Assembly (NCBI RefSeq): GCF_027944005.1
Contig: NZ_AP027204.1
Span: forward strand, 806,001 to 870,000
Length of the DNA stretch: 64,000 bases
Direction: 5' to 3'
Origin: Polynucleobacter sp. SHI8
GTDB taxonomy: Bacteria > Pseudomonadota > Gammaproteobacteria > Burkholderiales > Burkholderiaceae
Shown: positions 8,787 through 17,871 of the stretch, one piece after another
Numbering within the stretch: the first letter of the stretch is position 1
How the letters are laid out: each line of letters opens with the position of its first letter
Program-made: the position numbers and the translations under genes
Notes under the pieces: model-generated
Database searches by the model: none
What the model saw: the letters and a program-made list of their open reading frames with translations, nothing else
Told to the model about the DNA's origin: nothing

Positions 8787-10235
8787 ATGCCTGACGCAGG
8801 CCCGCTCCGATTATTAACACCTACGGGTGAAGAGGATCGGGCTGTGCAAGGACTTAAGGTTCCACCTCATTCCATTGAGGCAGAACAATCTGTTTTAGGT
8901 GCCTTACTCCTCGACAACAATTCTCTTGATATGGTTGCTGCTGTATTGGGGGAAATTGATTTTTATCGATCTGAGCACGCCATTATTTATCAGGCCATTT
9001 CCAAACTAGTCAATGATAATAAGCCTGCAGATGTACTTACAGTGCATGAAGAATTAAAGACTTATGGTATTGCAGAGAACTTTGGTATTACCTATCTCAA
9101 TCAATTAGCATCGAACACCCCTAGCTCTGCAAACATTCGGGGTTATGCGCAAATCATTAGTGATCGCAGTATTTTGCGACGTTTAATTCAGACGGCTGAC
9201 AGTATTGCTAATTCTGCATTTTCACCCGAAAAAGGGGTGAGAACACTTTTAGATGAAGCAGAAGCTCGCATTCTTGCAATTGGTCAAGATAATGGTCGTC
9301 AAAATGAGTTTCATGAAATAGAAAAATTAATGACTGAGACCGTACAGCGCATTCAAGAGTTGTATGCGCGAGGTGGATCGAATGAAATCACGGGAGTAGC
9401 GACTGGATTTATTGATCTGGATCGTATGACAAGTGGACTACAAAAGGGTGATCTAGTGATTGTTGCTGGTCGTCCAAGTATGGGTAAGACCTCTTTTGCC
9501 ATGAACATTGCTGAGCATGTCGCGATTAAAGAAGGCTTGCCTGTTTTGATCTTTTCGATGGAGATGTCCGCCTCACAGTTGGCCGCTAGAATGTTAGGGT
9601 CCGTGGGGAAAGTTAATCAAGGTCGATTACGGACAGGGCGTCTGAATGATGAGGAGTGGCCAAGAGTGACCCATTCGATTGGATTATTAACAAAAGCGCC
9701 GATGTTGATTGATGAAACCGGTTCGTTAAACTCGCTTGAGTTAAGGGCTCGCGCTAGAAGGATGGCAAGAAAGTATGGCAATGTAGGACTAATTGTCATT
9801 GATTACTTACAACTCATGTCTGGTAAAAGTAGTGGTTCAACAGAAAATCGTGCAACCGAGATTTCAGAAATTTCTCGTTCATTAAAGTCTTTAGCAAAAG
9901 AGATGCAATGTCCTGTGATTGCTTTGTCACAGCTCAATCGTAGTTTAGAAAATCGTGAAAACAAACGTCCGATGATGTCTGATTTACGCGAGTCTGGCGC
10001 GATCGAACAAGATGCGGACGTGATCCTATTTATTTACCGTGATGAAGTTTATCACCCTGAAACTGACGCAGTTGGTATTGCTGAAGTCATTATTGGTAAA
10101 CAACGTAATGGCCCGATTGGCCCAGTCAAACTTTCATGGCAGGGCGAGTTTACTAAGTTTGATAACTTAGCTTTGGGATACACACCGCCATTCCAAAAAG
10201 GCCCCGCTACAAATAATTCCAACGTTCCTTTTTAA
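8787..10235 (+). CDS. dnaB: Replicative DNA helicase DnaB
   Basis: A 482-residue DnaB. The N-terminal collar domain (about 20-125), a linker helix, and the RecA-like motor domain with Walker A G228-T235 (GRPSMGKT), Walker B (LIVIDYLQLM) and the DnaB signature with sensor-like residues follow in order. It unwinds DNA ahead of the fork as a hexamer. The gene sits directly after rplI and may be read with the ribosomal operon; the 30-base gap has no terminator. Length is normal and I see no intein or insertion. Confidence 0.96.
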   Translation: MPDAGPLRLLTPTGEEDRAVQGLKVPPHSIEAEQSVLGALLLDNNSLDMVAAVLGEIDFYRSEHAIIYQAISKLVNDNKPADVLTVHEELKTYGIAENFGITYLNQLASNTPSSANIRGYAQIISDRSILRRLIQTADSIANSAFSPEKGVRTLLDEAEARILAIGQDNGRQNEFHEIEKLMTETVQRIQELYARGGSNEITGVATGFIDLDRMTSGLQKGDLVIVAGRPSMGKTSFAMNIAEHVAIKEGLPVLIFSMEMSASQLAARMLGSVGKVNQGRLRTGRLNDEEWPRVTHSIGLLTKAPMLIDETGSLNSLELRARARRMARKYGNVGLIVIDYLQLMSGKSSGSTENRATEISEISRSLKSLAKEMQCPVIALSQLNRSLENRENKRPMMSDLRESGAIEQDADVILFIYRDEVYHPETDAVGIAEVIIGKQRNGPIGPVKLSWQGEFTKFDNLALGYTPPFQKGPATNNSNVPF

Positions 10236-10334
10236 AATACGTACAAAATTAGTTACATCGTCAGCTTCTAAGCCTTATTCAAAAAGTATTAATGTGATAT
10301 AAATATATGAATAAGCAAAAATATAGGAGGCAAT

Positions 10335-10808
10335 ATGTCAAAAATGACTTTGCAAATTGATGGTGTAAACCATGAAGTAGATGTGCCATTAGATCAGCCG
10401 CTTTTATACACATTAACAGATCAATTAAAGTTCAAAGGTCCCAGATTTGGTTGTGGTTTGGCACAGTGTGGAACTTGTACCGTCCTAGTCAATAATCAAG
10501 CGGTACGTTCTTGCGTAACTCCCACTAGTGCAGTTGCCAATGCCAGTTCCAAGATTCGTACGCTCGATGGTTTAGCAAATGGCGACAAATTACACCCTAT
10601 GCAAACAGCCTTTATAGAAGAACAGGCAGCCCAATGTGGGTATTGCACCAATGGCTGGATCATGCAGTCCATTTCTTTATTAGAAAAAAATCCTAGAGCT
10701 ACTGATGAGCAAATTATTCAAGGTTTAGATAATTTGCAATGTCGATGCGGTTCGCATTTAGCTATTTTAAGAGCTGTTAAAAAAGCTCGTGAAACGATGA
10801 AAGCTTAA
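10335..10808 (+). CDS. Molybdenum hydroxylase small subunit, two [2Fe-2S] clusters (IorA-like)
   Basis: A 157-residue iron-sulfur subunit of the xanthine dehydrogenase family. The N-terminal plant-type cluster is held by C40, C45, C48 and C60; the second cluster by C101, C104, C136 and C138. All eight cysteines are present. It carries electrons from the molybdenum site of the large subunit encoded just downstream. AGGAGG sits before the ATG. The two-subunit arrangement without a separate FAD subunit matches isoquinoline 1-oxidoreductase and some aldehyde oxidoreductases, where the electron acceptor is often a cytochrome. The substrate is not visible in this subunit. Confidence 0.9.
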   Translation: MSKMTLQIDGVNHEVDVPLDQPLLYTLTDQLKFKGPRFGCGLAQCGTCTVLVNNQAVRSCVTPTSAVANASSKIRTLDGLANGDKLHPMQTAFIEEQAAQCGYCTNGWIMQSISLLEKNPRATDEQIIQGLDNLQCRCGSHLAILRAVKKARETMKA

Positions 10809-10818
10809 GGAGATCAAG

Positions 10819-13104
10819 ATGAAATCAGCACATATTACACGACGCGAGTTTCTCCAGAGTTCAGGTGCTTTAGTTGTTGGTGTCTCAGGTGTTTTGCCAA
10901 GCTTAGATGCTTTAGCGCAAAATGCTGCGCCAACCATATTGGGGCCTAATCCCTCGCAATTAGATACCTGGATCAAGATCGGTAAAGATGGCTTAGTTAC
11001 GATTAATTCTGGGAAGATGGATTGTGGTCAAGGTTTGGACGTGGCTTACTCGCAAATTGCGGCTGAAGAATTAGATGTTCCTTTAAGTCAAGTGGTTGTC
11101 CTTTTTGGAGATACTCGATATTCAGCGAATCAAGGTGGCGGGAGTGCAAGTTCTGGAATCCGTCAAGGCGCTATCCCGATTAGAAATGCTGCCGCTGAAG
11201 CAAGAAGAGTTTTGGTCGGAATGGCTGCCCAAGAATTGCAAACTTCCCCAGATCAATTAGATGTTGTGAATGGCAAAGTATTTGTCAAAAACAATCCGAC
11301 TAAATCTTTGACATATTCTCAGATCATTGCGAATAAGGATTTTTCGACGAATCTTGAATGGAATAAGAAATTCGGTAATGATTTAAATGTGACTGGATTA
11401 GCAAAGCCCAAAAATGTTACTGACTATAAAATTGTTGGTAAAGATGCCCCGCGCAGAGATATTAAAGATCACGTTGTAGGAAAAGAGCACTTTACCGCTC
11501 ACATTCGTCCAGATAATGTGTTACATGGTAGAGCAATTCGTCCACCACAAGCAGGCGCATCTGTCATTTCAGTTGACAAAAATTCAGTGGCGTTTGTGCC
11601 AAATGTTCGAGTCTTTCAGAAAGATAATTTCGTGGCAGTTGTTGCCAATACTGAATGGGATGCAGTGCGTGCAGCGAGAGTATTAAAAGTCCTTTGGACA
11701 AAAGAAAATAAACCACTCAAAGGTGGTGATAAAGAGATGTTTAATTACATCAAAAATGCTACCCCAACTTTTACCAATGCAGTACCTATGTTTTTTGGTA
11801 AAAAAGAATACAACGCCCAACCAACCTATGATGCGCTTAAAACTTCTGCTAAGGTATTAGAAGCTGAATACTTTGCCCCTTTTCAGGCGCATGCTCGTAT
11901 TGCACCATCTTGTGGAGTTGTAGATGTAAAGAGTGATAGCGTACAAATTTGGACCGATACGCAAAAGCCACACTTTCAAAGACAAGGGATTGCTAAATTT
12001 TTAGATAGGAATCCAGAAAAAGTAGAAGCTAAATGGATGCATGGTGCAGGGTCATATGGCCGTTCTGATGCAGATGAGGCACCCTATGAGGCAGCTTTAT
12101 TGTCAAAAGAATATGGTCAACCTGTAAGGGTTCAGTGGTCTAGAGAAGAAGGTATTGCTTGGAGTCCAAAAGGTCCCGCTGCTGTACTATCTTTAAAAGC
12201 CGGTCTTGATGCACAAAACAATGTTACCGCTTGGTTATTTAAGGCTAAAGGATTTAATGGCTGGGATGTCAAATTTAATGCAGAAAGTCCAGAGCATACC
12301 TTAGTGGGTATGCAAACCGGCCATAAAAAATGGACTGCATATAACTACAATATTCCTGAAGAAAGTTATAAATTCGCCAACCATGTACATTGGTGGGAAA
12401 CTGTCGCACCTTATGTAGAGCAAGCCTCCCCGATGAGAACTGCGCATTTTAGGGCACCTCAAGAAATGCAGACGCGCTTTGCGCAGGAGTGTTTTATTGA
12501 TGAAGTTGCTCTTGCTAGCAATATCGATCCAGTTGCATTTAGATTAAAGCATATTCAAGATCCTCGTGAAAAAGAGATTTTAGAAGCTGTTGTAAAGAAA
12601 TTTGGCTGGGAATCGAATTACAAACCGACGAAAGTTGGTGATGTTTACACAGGTAGAGGTGTTGCACTTTATAACGGTTACCAATCATATGCCGCCGTTG
12701 CTTGTGAAGTTGAGGTCAATAAAAAAACAGGTCGTATTTGGGTCAAGAAAATCGTAGTTGGTATGGATTGTGGTCTTGTCATTAATCCATCGGGAGTTAA
12801 AGCCGCCCTTGAAGGTCAAATTATGCAAGGGATTAGTCGAGCGCTATATGAAGAAGTGAAATTTGACGATAATCGTGTCACAAGTGTTGATTGGAATACT
12901 TACCGAATTGCTTCGATGAAAGATGTTCCAGGAAAGGTTGATATTGTGATTTTAAATCGGCCAGATAAAGCCTCAGGCGGTGTTGCTGAGCCTGGATTGG
13001 TGTCTTTGCCTGCAGCGATTGCTAATGCCGTATTTGCTGCGACACAAGTCAGAATTCGTCAATATCCTTTATCACCACAACGCGTAAAATCACTTCTTGT
13101 TTAA
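10819..13104 (+). CDS. Molybdenum hydroxylase large subunit, isoquinoline 1-oxidoreductase beta-like, Tat-exported
   Basis: A 761-residue molybdopterin-binding catalytic subunit. The N-terminus has a twin-arginine signal (TRREFLQSSG then a hydrophobic stretch ending ALAQ), so the folded heterodimer should be exported, with the small subunit carried along. Near the C-terminus the GGVAEPG motif gives the family's active-site glutamate at E724. The family hydroxylates carbon next to ring nitrogen or oxidises aldehydes; isoquinoline-type enzymes act on N-heterocycles, but the substrate here is an inference. It lies 10 bases after the small subunit and heads a series of hydrolase genes. A chaperone or XdhC-like gene is not next to it. 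Confidence 0.86.
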   Translation: MKSAHITRREFLQSSGALVVGVSGVLPSLDALAQNAAPTILGPNPSQLDTWIKIGKDGLVTINSGKMDCGQGLDVAYSQIAAEELDVPLSQVVVLFGDTRYSANQGGGSASSGIRQGAIPIRNAAAEARRVLVGMAAQELQTSPDQLDVVNGKVFVKNNPTKSLTYSQIIANKDFSTNLEWNKKFGNDLNVTGLAKPKNVTDYKIVGKDAPRRDIKDHVVGKEHFTAHIRPDNVLHGRAIRPPQAGASVISVDKNSVAFVPNVRVFQKDNFVAVVANTEWDAVRAARVLKVLWTKENKPLKGGDKEMFNYIKNATPTFTNAVPMFFGKKEYNAQPTYDALKTSAKVLEAEYFAPFQAHARIAPSCGVVDVKSDSVQIWTDTQKPHFQRQGIAKFLDRNPEKVEAKWMHGAGSYGRSDADEAPYEAALLSKEYGQPVRVQWSREEGIAWSPKGPAAVLSLKAGLDAQNNVTAWLFKAKGFNGWDVKFNAESPEHTLVGMQTGHKKWTAYNYNIPEESYKFANHVHWWETVAPYVEQASPMRTAHFRAPQEMQTRFAQECFIDEVALASNIDPVAFRLKHIQDPREKEILEAVVKKFGWESNYKPTKVGDVYTGRGVALYNGYQSYAAVACEVEVNKKTGRIWVKKIVVGMDCGLVINPSGVKAALEGQIMQGISRALYEEVKFDDNRVTSVDWNTYRIASMKDVPGKVDIVILNRPDKASGGVAEPGLVSLPAAIANAVFAATQVRIRQYPLSPQRVKSLLV

Positions 13105-13152
13105 TCATCAAGTGAAGCAATAGAAGTAGTATGTTTTGATCATTAAGGTTCT

Positions 13153-13827
13153 ATGAATTCTTTTAAAGCATTTCTTACACAACAGCCCATGACTTGGGCT
13201 GTTAATGTTGGTGGTTCATCCATTGATACGATTGATATGTTGGCAAATGCTGGGGCTAAGTGTGTTTTTATTGATTGCGAACGAACACCTATTCATATTG
13301 AAAGTATCAGACCGATGGTATTGGCAGCCAAAAGTCATAGTATGTTTACGATGCTACGCAGCGAAAACCAACAGCCTGAAACATTGATTCGATATTTAGA
13401 TCGGGGCATCGATGCTTTGGTTGTCCCTCATACCGAGACAGTAGAAGATTTAAAAATGATTGCTGAAGTGGTTAATTATGTGAGTAAAGGTAACAGCGAT
13501 CAATTCATGACGATTGCTCAGATAGAGTCAGTCAATGCGGTCAAAAATATTGCATCTTTAGCATCTTCAACCGATGTCGATAGTTTTTTAATTGGACCGA
13601 ATGATTTATCCCATAGTATGGGTTTCAAAGGCGATTTGAAACCGACAGCTTTATGGGAGGAGATTGATCAGGTGATCCAAGAGCTTAAGACTCATCAACG
13701 CCTTTGGGGAATCCCAGGTTTACCTGAAAGCCAGCCTAAATATTCACAACAGGGAGCAAAGTATTTGTACTGCACTTTGTCGCAAATTATTCAACAAGGT
13801 TTTAATCCCTTCCATTCCGTATCTTAA
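13153..13827 (+). CDS. HpcH/HpaI aldolase/citrate lyase family protein
   Basis: A 224-residue class II aldolase-like protein of the HpcH/HpaI family. Visible signatures are FIDCERTPI at the first strand, the metal-binding Glu in IAQIESV and the GPNDLS motif with its metal-binding Asp (FLIGPNDLSHSMG). Relatives split 4-hydroxy-2-oxo acids into pyruvate or a semialdehyde, or form malate-type products from 2-oxo acids. It is short by about 25-30 residues compared with HpaI, but the motifs are in place. It follows the molybdenum hydroxylase by 48 bases, so it is a likely late step of the same pathway. Confidence 0.78.
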   Translation: MNSFKAFLTQQPMTWAVNVGGSSIDTIDMLANAGAKCVFIDCERTPIHIESIRPMVLAAKSHSMFTMLRSENQQPETLIRYLDRGIDALVVPHTETVEDLKMIAEVVNYVSKGNSDQFMTIAQIESVNAVKNIASLASSTDVDSFLIGPNDLSHSMGFKGDLKPTALWEEIDQVIQELKTHQRLWGIPGLPESQPKYSQQGAKYLYCTLSQIIQQGFNPFHSVS

Positions 13828-13845
13828 TTCATAGAAAGAAAACAT

Positions 13846-14727
13846 ATGTCAATGATGCCTTCTGAAAGAACTCCATTTTCTGCGATTGTCGATCGTGAGC
13901 CGCTTAAATTCCCGGGTGGTGCAAAAGTAATTGTTTGGAGTATTGTTAATTTGGAAGTCTGGGATATCTCTCGACCAATGGCAAGGCAAGTCATTCCAGC
14001 ACCCACAGGTGTTCCTTTGTTGCCAGACGTACCGAATTGGGCTTGGCATGAATATGGCATGCGTGTTGGCTTTTGGCGTTTTAAAAGCTTATACGACTCA
14101 CTCAACATCACACCAACATTGGCATTAAATGCCCGTGTTTGTAAAGATTACCCACGTGTAGCACAAGCTTGCCTTGATTCAGGTTGGGAGTTTATGGGGC
14201 ACTCTTATGAACAAATGCCGATTCATAAAGTTGAAAATCAAGCGGAAATGATTGCTAAATCGATGGACACCATCGAGACATTTACTGGTAAGCGTCCCGT
14301 TGGATGGTTAGGGCCTGGACTTACACAGACATTTGAAACACCTGATCTATTAGCGAAAGCAGGCGTCAAGTATGTAGGTGATTTTCCGTATGATGATGAG
14401 CCGACGCGCATTAAAACTGAACATGGCTCGTTAGTAACACTGCCATATACCGTCGAAAACAATGATATTCCGATGATGATCGTACAACATCACGAAGCAA
14501 ATTACTGGACGCAAAAATGTATTGATACCTTTGATCAATATTATTTGGAAGCGCAGGAGCGCCCAAAGATTTTATCAATTGCTATTCATCCTTACATCAG
14601 TGGTATGCCTTTTAGAATCGCTTATCTCAAGAAAGTGTATGACTACATCAACAAACACGAAGGTGTCGTTCATATGACCGGCGAGCAAATCTATGACTGG
14701 TATAACCAGGCATATCCTGAGAAATAG
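13846..14727 (+). CDS. Polysaccharide deacetylase-fold hydrolase (allantoinase/cyclic-imide hydrolase type)
   Basis: A 293-residue protein with the NodB-like deacetylase fold but lacking a signal peptide or sugar-binding domain, so it is cytoplasmic. The segments GWEFMGHSYEQMPIHK and GWLGPGLTQTFETPDLL resemble the PuuE/imidase branch, whose members open cyclic amides rather than deacetylate polysaccharides (family knowledge recalled, not checked). Its neighbours, a molybdenum hydroxylase and an amidase, fit a ring-opening role in N-heterocycle breakdown. A chitin-type deacetylase is the alternative. It starts 18 bases after the aldolase, and the amidase follows without a gap. Confidence 0.72.
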   Translation: MSMMPSERTPFSAIVDREPLKFPGGAKVIVWSIVNLEVWDISRPMARQVIPAPTGVPLLPDVPNWAWHEYGMRVGFWRFKSLYDSLNITPTLALNARVCKDYPRVAQACLDSGWEFMGHSYEQMPIHKVENQAEMIAKSMDTIETFTGKRPVGWLGPGLTQTFETPDLLAKAGVKYVGDFPYDDEPTRIKTEHGSLVTLPYTVENNDIPMMIVQHHEANYWTQKCIDTFDQYYLEAQERPKILSIAIHPYISGMPFRIAYLKKVYDYINKHEGVVHMTGEQIYDWYNQAYPEK

Positions 14728-14728
14728 T

Positions 14729-16114
14729 ATGAATGATATTTTGCATTGGGACTTATGCGCTGCAGTTAAAGCGATTCAACAAAAAAAAATTAGTTCATTA
14801 GAGCTAACCAAATGGTCCATTGATCGATTAAAAAAGATTGGTGGACCACTCAATGCAGTATTTCGCTTGGATGAAGAAAGTGCGATCAAAAGAGCCAATG
14901 TATTAGATGATATACAAGCGCATCATCGACCTTTAGGGATGTTGCATGGTGTTCCATTTGCCCATAAAGATTTAATTTTTATGGCTGGTAGAAATGCGCA
15001 TGTAGGCTCTAAAATTTTGAAAAAAAATATTCCAGACCACAATTCGGTGGTGATGGACTATTTTGAAGCTGCAGGACAGGTATATTGTGGGTCATTACAT
15101 ATGACCGAGTTCGCTTTAGGCCCAACTGGATTTAATCAGCACTATGGGCATGCTAAAAATCCCTGGAATCCTTTATATGTATGTGGTGGATCATCAAGTG
15201 GATCCGCTATTGCTGTCAGTTCTCGATTGGTTTTTGGCGCGATTGGTAGTGATACTGGTGGTTCAATTCGTCATCCGGCGACGATGTGTGGTGTGACTGG
15301 ACTCAAGCCCACGAGAGGATTAGTCCCGACTGAAGGGGCATTCCCCTTGTCGCATACGTTGGATTGTATTGGTCCTTTAGCGCAAAGTGCTAGGGATTGC
15401 GCCAAGATGCTAACCGTATTAACAAATCAACAAACTAATTACGAAAAATCAATTGAGTTACCCGTTAAGGGATTGAGAGTTGGTATACCCAAACACTTTT
15501 TTTGGGAGGGGGTTGACGAAAATATTCAGGAAGTGCTGTTTAAGAATATTGCTGTGTTTAAAGAACTAGGTATGCAGATTGTACAAATTGATAATCCTCC
15601 AATGGAGCCAATCAATCAAATGATGGCAGTAGTCATGGCAGTTGAGTCTCTAGAAGTTCATCATGAATGGCTTAGACAATTTGCAGATGATTATGCTGAT
15701 CAAGTAAGAGCGCGCATTGAGCTAGGTTATCAATACTCGAATGAAGATTATCGTCAAGCGATTGATTTGCGCAAAGAGTATCGACAACAATTTGATGATC
15801 AGGTATTTGCGCATTGTGATGTGATGTTCATGCCAACGATTCAAGTACATACGCCAACCATCGAAGAGAGTACCCGAGGCAGTTTAGAAGAGGTTTTAAA
15901 AGGGGTGGGGCGGTTAACTCATGTTACCAAAGCTATGAATTATTTAGGTCTTCCATCCATCAGTCTGCCTGGTGGATTCTCGAATCAAGATATGCCGGTG
16001 GGATTTCAGTTGGTGGGGCGGGATTTTAGTGAAGAACTCATTTTGCGCATTGGCCATGCTTATCAAACACAAACGCAGTGGCATAAAAAAATGCCATCTT
16101 GTGCATCTACCTAG
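14729..16114 (+). CDS. Amidase signature family hydrolase
   Basis: A 461-residue amidase with a complete Ser-cisSer-Lys triad: K80 in AHKDLI, the cis-serine in GGSSSGSA (about 155), and the nucleophile S179 in DTGGSIRHP. It hydrolyses a carboxamide; the amide substrate is unknown. It is GatA-like in sequence, but gatB and gatC are not in this window and the setting is catabolic, so an aspartyl/glutamyl-tRNA role is unlikely. Start ATG 14729 begins one base after the stop of the preceding gene; upstream in-frame codons overlap that gene and are less likely. Confidence 0.82.
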   Translation: MNDILHWDLCAAVKAIQQKKISSLELTKWSIDRLKKIGGPLNAVFRLDEESAIKRANVLDDIQAHHRPLGMLHGVPFAHKDLIFMAGRNAHVGSKILKKNIPDHNSVVMDYFEAAGQVYCGSLHMTEFALGPTGFNQHYGHAKNPWNPLYVCGGSSSGSAIAVSSRLVFGAIGSDTGGSIRHPATMCGVTGLKPTRGLVPTEGAFPLSHTLDCIGPLAQSARDCAKMLTVLTNQQTNYEKSIELPVKGLRVGIPKHFFWEGVDENIQEVLFKNIAVFKELGMQIVQIDNPPMEPINQMMAVVMAVESLEVHHEWLRQFADDYADQVRARIELGYQYSNEDYRQAIDLRKEYRQQFDDQVFAHCDVMFMPTIQVHTPTIEESTRGSLEEVLKGVGRLTHVTKAMNYLGLPSISLPGGFSNQDMPVGFQLVGRDFSEELILRIGHAYQTQTQWHKKMPSCAST

Positions 16115-16122
16115 GATTAAAG

Positions 16123-16527
16123 ATGATCAAAGGAAGTTGTCTATGTGGTGAAGTTCAATATCAAATCAATGAGGCAATAGGCCCCATTATTTATTGTCAT
16201 TGCAAACGCTGTAGAAAATCGAGTGGCTCTGCATTTGTAACATCGACAGAAGTTCATCGAGCTAAGTTTGAAGTGACGCAAGGCAAAGAGCTCATTAAAA
16301 AATATGAGAACCCTGGCGCAGTGGATCGTTTTTTCTGTTCATATTGCGGATCGCAACTGTATAGTGAAAGAGCTGCTACCCCATTAACAATGAGAGTCAG
16401 GTTAGGTACCCTTGATACGGAAATTACTGAGCGAGTGAGCTCGCATATTTTTGTCGGAAGTAAAGCTGAGTGGCATGAAATACAAGATGAAGCGATTCAA
16501 CATCTAGAACGGCCGACACCCTCATAA
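16123..16527 (+). CDS. GFA (CENP-V/glutathione-dependent formaldehyde-activating) domain protein
   Basis: A 134-residue zinc protein. Cysteines C6, C8, C25, C27, C30, C72 and C75 form the typical GFA pattern. The CRKSSGSAFVTS segment after the second group is the family hallmark. Relatives bind glutathione adducts, but many GFA proteins do not have formaldehyde activity, so function is open. The start ATG 16123 is chosen because it places the first CxC at residue 6, as in the family. It lies 8 bases after the amidase, so it probably belongs to the same operon. Confidence 0.75.
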   Translation: MIKGSCLCGEVQYQINEAIGPIIYCHCKRCRKSSGSAFVTSTEVHRAKFEVTQGKELIKKYENPGAVDRFFCSYCGSQLYSERAATPLTMRVRLGTLDTEITERVSSHIFVGSKAEWHEIQDEAIQHLERPTPS

Positions 16528-16553
16528 GGGCTTAGAATTTTATGGTGCCATGC

Positions 16554-16569
16554 AAGCTCATTTGAGCTT
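16554..16569 (+). terminator. Possible weak terminator hairpin
   Basis: AAGCTC and GAGCTT pair around a four-base loop and are followed by TTTT-like bases. The stem is only six pairs, so strength is doubtful. It lies after the GFA gene and just before the tupA-like start, which argues for the downstream ATG of that gene. Confidence 0.35.
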
Positions 16570-16598
16570 TTTAAATGACTAAATCAAGGAAATACCTC

Positions 16599-17423
16599 AT
16601 GCGTCGTCTATTTTCGATTGGGTTGCTAGCAATCACTGTTGCTCTTTCGTTTCCATCATTCGCACAGAAATCCATCATCCTTTCTTCAACAACTTCTACG
16701 GAGCAATCTGGATTATTTGGCTTTCTCTTGCCGATTTATAAGAGTAAATCTGGAGTTGAAGTCAAAGTGATTGCGGTAGGTACCGGACAGGCTTTAGACA
16801 TTGGTCGTCGTGGAGATGCTGACGTCGTTTTTGTACATGACAGGGTAGCTGAGATGAAATTCCTGGAAGAAGGTAATGCTTTGAGAAGGTACGACGTCAT
16901 GTATAACGACTTTGTCTTGATTGGACCTAAGTCAGATCCAGCTAGGGTTGCAGGTGGTAAAGATATCAAGGTTGCATTACAAAAAATTGCCAATTCAAAA
17001 TCCACGTTTGTTTCGAGAGGGGATAAGAGCGGTACCCATGCGGCCGAACTTCGTTATTGGAAAGCTGCAGGGCTTGAGCCTACTAAAGATATGAATTGGT
17101 ACAAGGACACTGGGAGCGGAATGGGCCCAGCTTTAAATTCAGCTTCGGCAATGAATGGTTATATCTTGGCAGACCGTGGTACTTGGTTGTCATTTAAAAA
17201 CCGTGGCGATCTAGACATATTGGTTGAGGGTGATCCCCAACTTTTTAATCAATACGGGGTCATGTTAGTTAACCCAGCAAAGTTTCCTCATGTAAAGGTT
17301 AAAGAAGGACAGGACTTCATTGATTGGATTACTTCTAAAGATGAGCAAGAAGTCATTTCTCTATATAAGATTGACGGTAAACAACTCTTTTTCCCAAATG
17401 CGAAGAAGCAGCCCTTGCGCTAG
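16599..17423 (+). CDS. Tungstate-type (TupA-like) substrate-binding protein
   Basis: About 274 residues with a Sec signal peptide (ending SFAQ). The N-terminus of the mature part has the SSTTSTEQSG segment, which matches the TTTS-type oxyanion-binding motif of TupA proteins; TGSGMGPALN is the second conserved loop. So it should bind tungstate, perhaps also molybdate, in the periplasm. No TupB permease or TupC ATPase gene is next to it. ATG 16599 is preferred over ATG 16575 because AAGGA lies eight bases before it. Presence in a molybdenum hydroxylase region is suggestive. Confidence 0.8.
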   Translation: MRRLFSIGLLAITVALSFPSFAQKSIILSSTTSTEQSGLFGFLLPIYKSKSGVEVKVIAVGTGQALDIGRRGDADVVFVHDRVAEMKFLEEGNALRRYDVMYNDFVLIGPKSDPARVAGGKDIKVALQKIANSKSTFVSRGDKSGTHAAELRYWKAAGLEPTKDMNWYKDTGSGMGPALNSASAMNGYILADRGTWLSFKNRGDLDILVEGDPQLFNQYGVMLVNPAKFPHVKVKEGQDFIDWITSKDEQEVISLYKIDGKQLFFPNAKKQPLR

Positions 17424-17467
17424 GCACTTTCATCATCTTTGCACTTTCATTATTCTCAATTAATTGC

Positions 17468-17752
17468 TTATAAACTAATTGAGAGGTCTTTTGCAGGTGT
17501 TTTTTGGGAGTGATAATTAGAAAAAGCTTCGACTGTCAGAATTTCATCGCTTGAATTCATGGAGCTCAAAGGGATGGAGCAAGAACGAATCGTTTTACCA
17601 TTGATTTGAACTGAGCAGGCACCACACTCAAAATGGTCACAACCATATTTTGTCGCAATGAGGCCAAGTTGCTCCCGCAGTACCCAAATCAATGGCGTAC
17701 TAGGATGTGACTGAATTTCAACTAATTGTCCGTTGACATTGAGCGTCGTCAT
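17468..17752 (-). pseudogene. Truncated molybdenum hydroxylase [2Fe-2S] subunit (N-terminal domain only)
   Basis: Encodes 94 residues. The first cluster motif is intact (C38, C43, C46, C58), similar to the small subunit at 10335-10808. The protein then stops before the second, helical cluster domain, and the last dozen residues do not match the family. No remnant of the missing domain or of a large subunit is visible downstream. It is therefore a decayed gene, or a rare one-domain ferredoxin still in use. Orientation is opposite to the tupA-like gene. Confidence 0.68.
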
Positions 17753-17817
17753 GACAATAACCTTTTCTCATAATAAATGATAGAAGGTTAATGTAGACGA
17801 AAAAAGTCTTTTAATAC

Positions 17818-17834
17818 ATAGGTGTATAACCTAT
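17818..17834. promoter_or_regulatory. Inverted repeat, possible operator
   Basis: ATAGGT-GTATA-ACCTAT, perfect six-base arms with a five-base centre, lying 66 bases upstream of the truncated ferredoxin start and 38 bases after the ModA-like stop. The T-N11-A spacing inside it fits a LysR-type site, but no regulator gene is nearby. Confidence 0.3.
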
Positions 17835-17871
17835 TAGTACTATTACTAAAGATGAATTAATCAAGAAAGAC

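Noticed and set aside
14693..14728. Upstream start of the amidase
   Set aside because: It would overlap the previous gene by 35 bases, while ATG 14729 sits right after its stop and gives a normal amidase N-terminus.
16599..17423. Phosphate-binding PstS annotation for the TupA-like protein
   Set aside because: The SSTTSTEQSG and TGSGMGPALN loops fit TupA better, and no pst genes are nearby.
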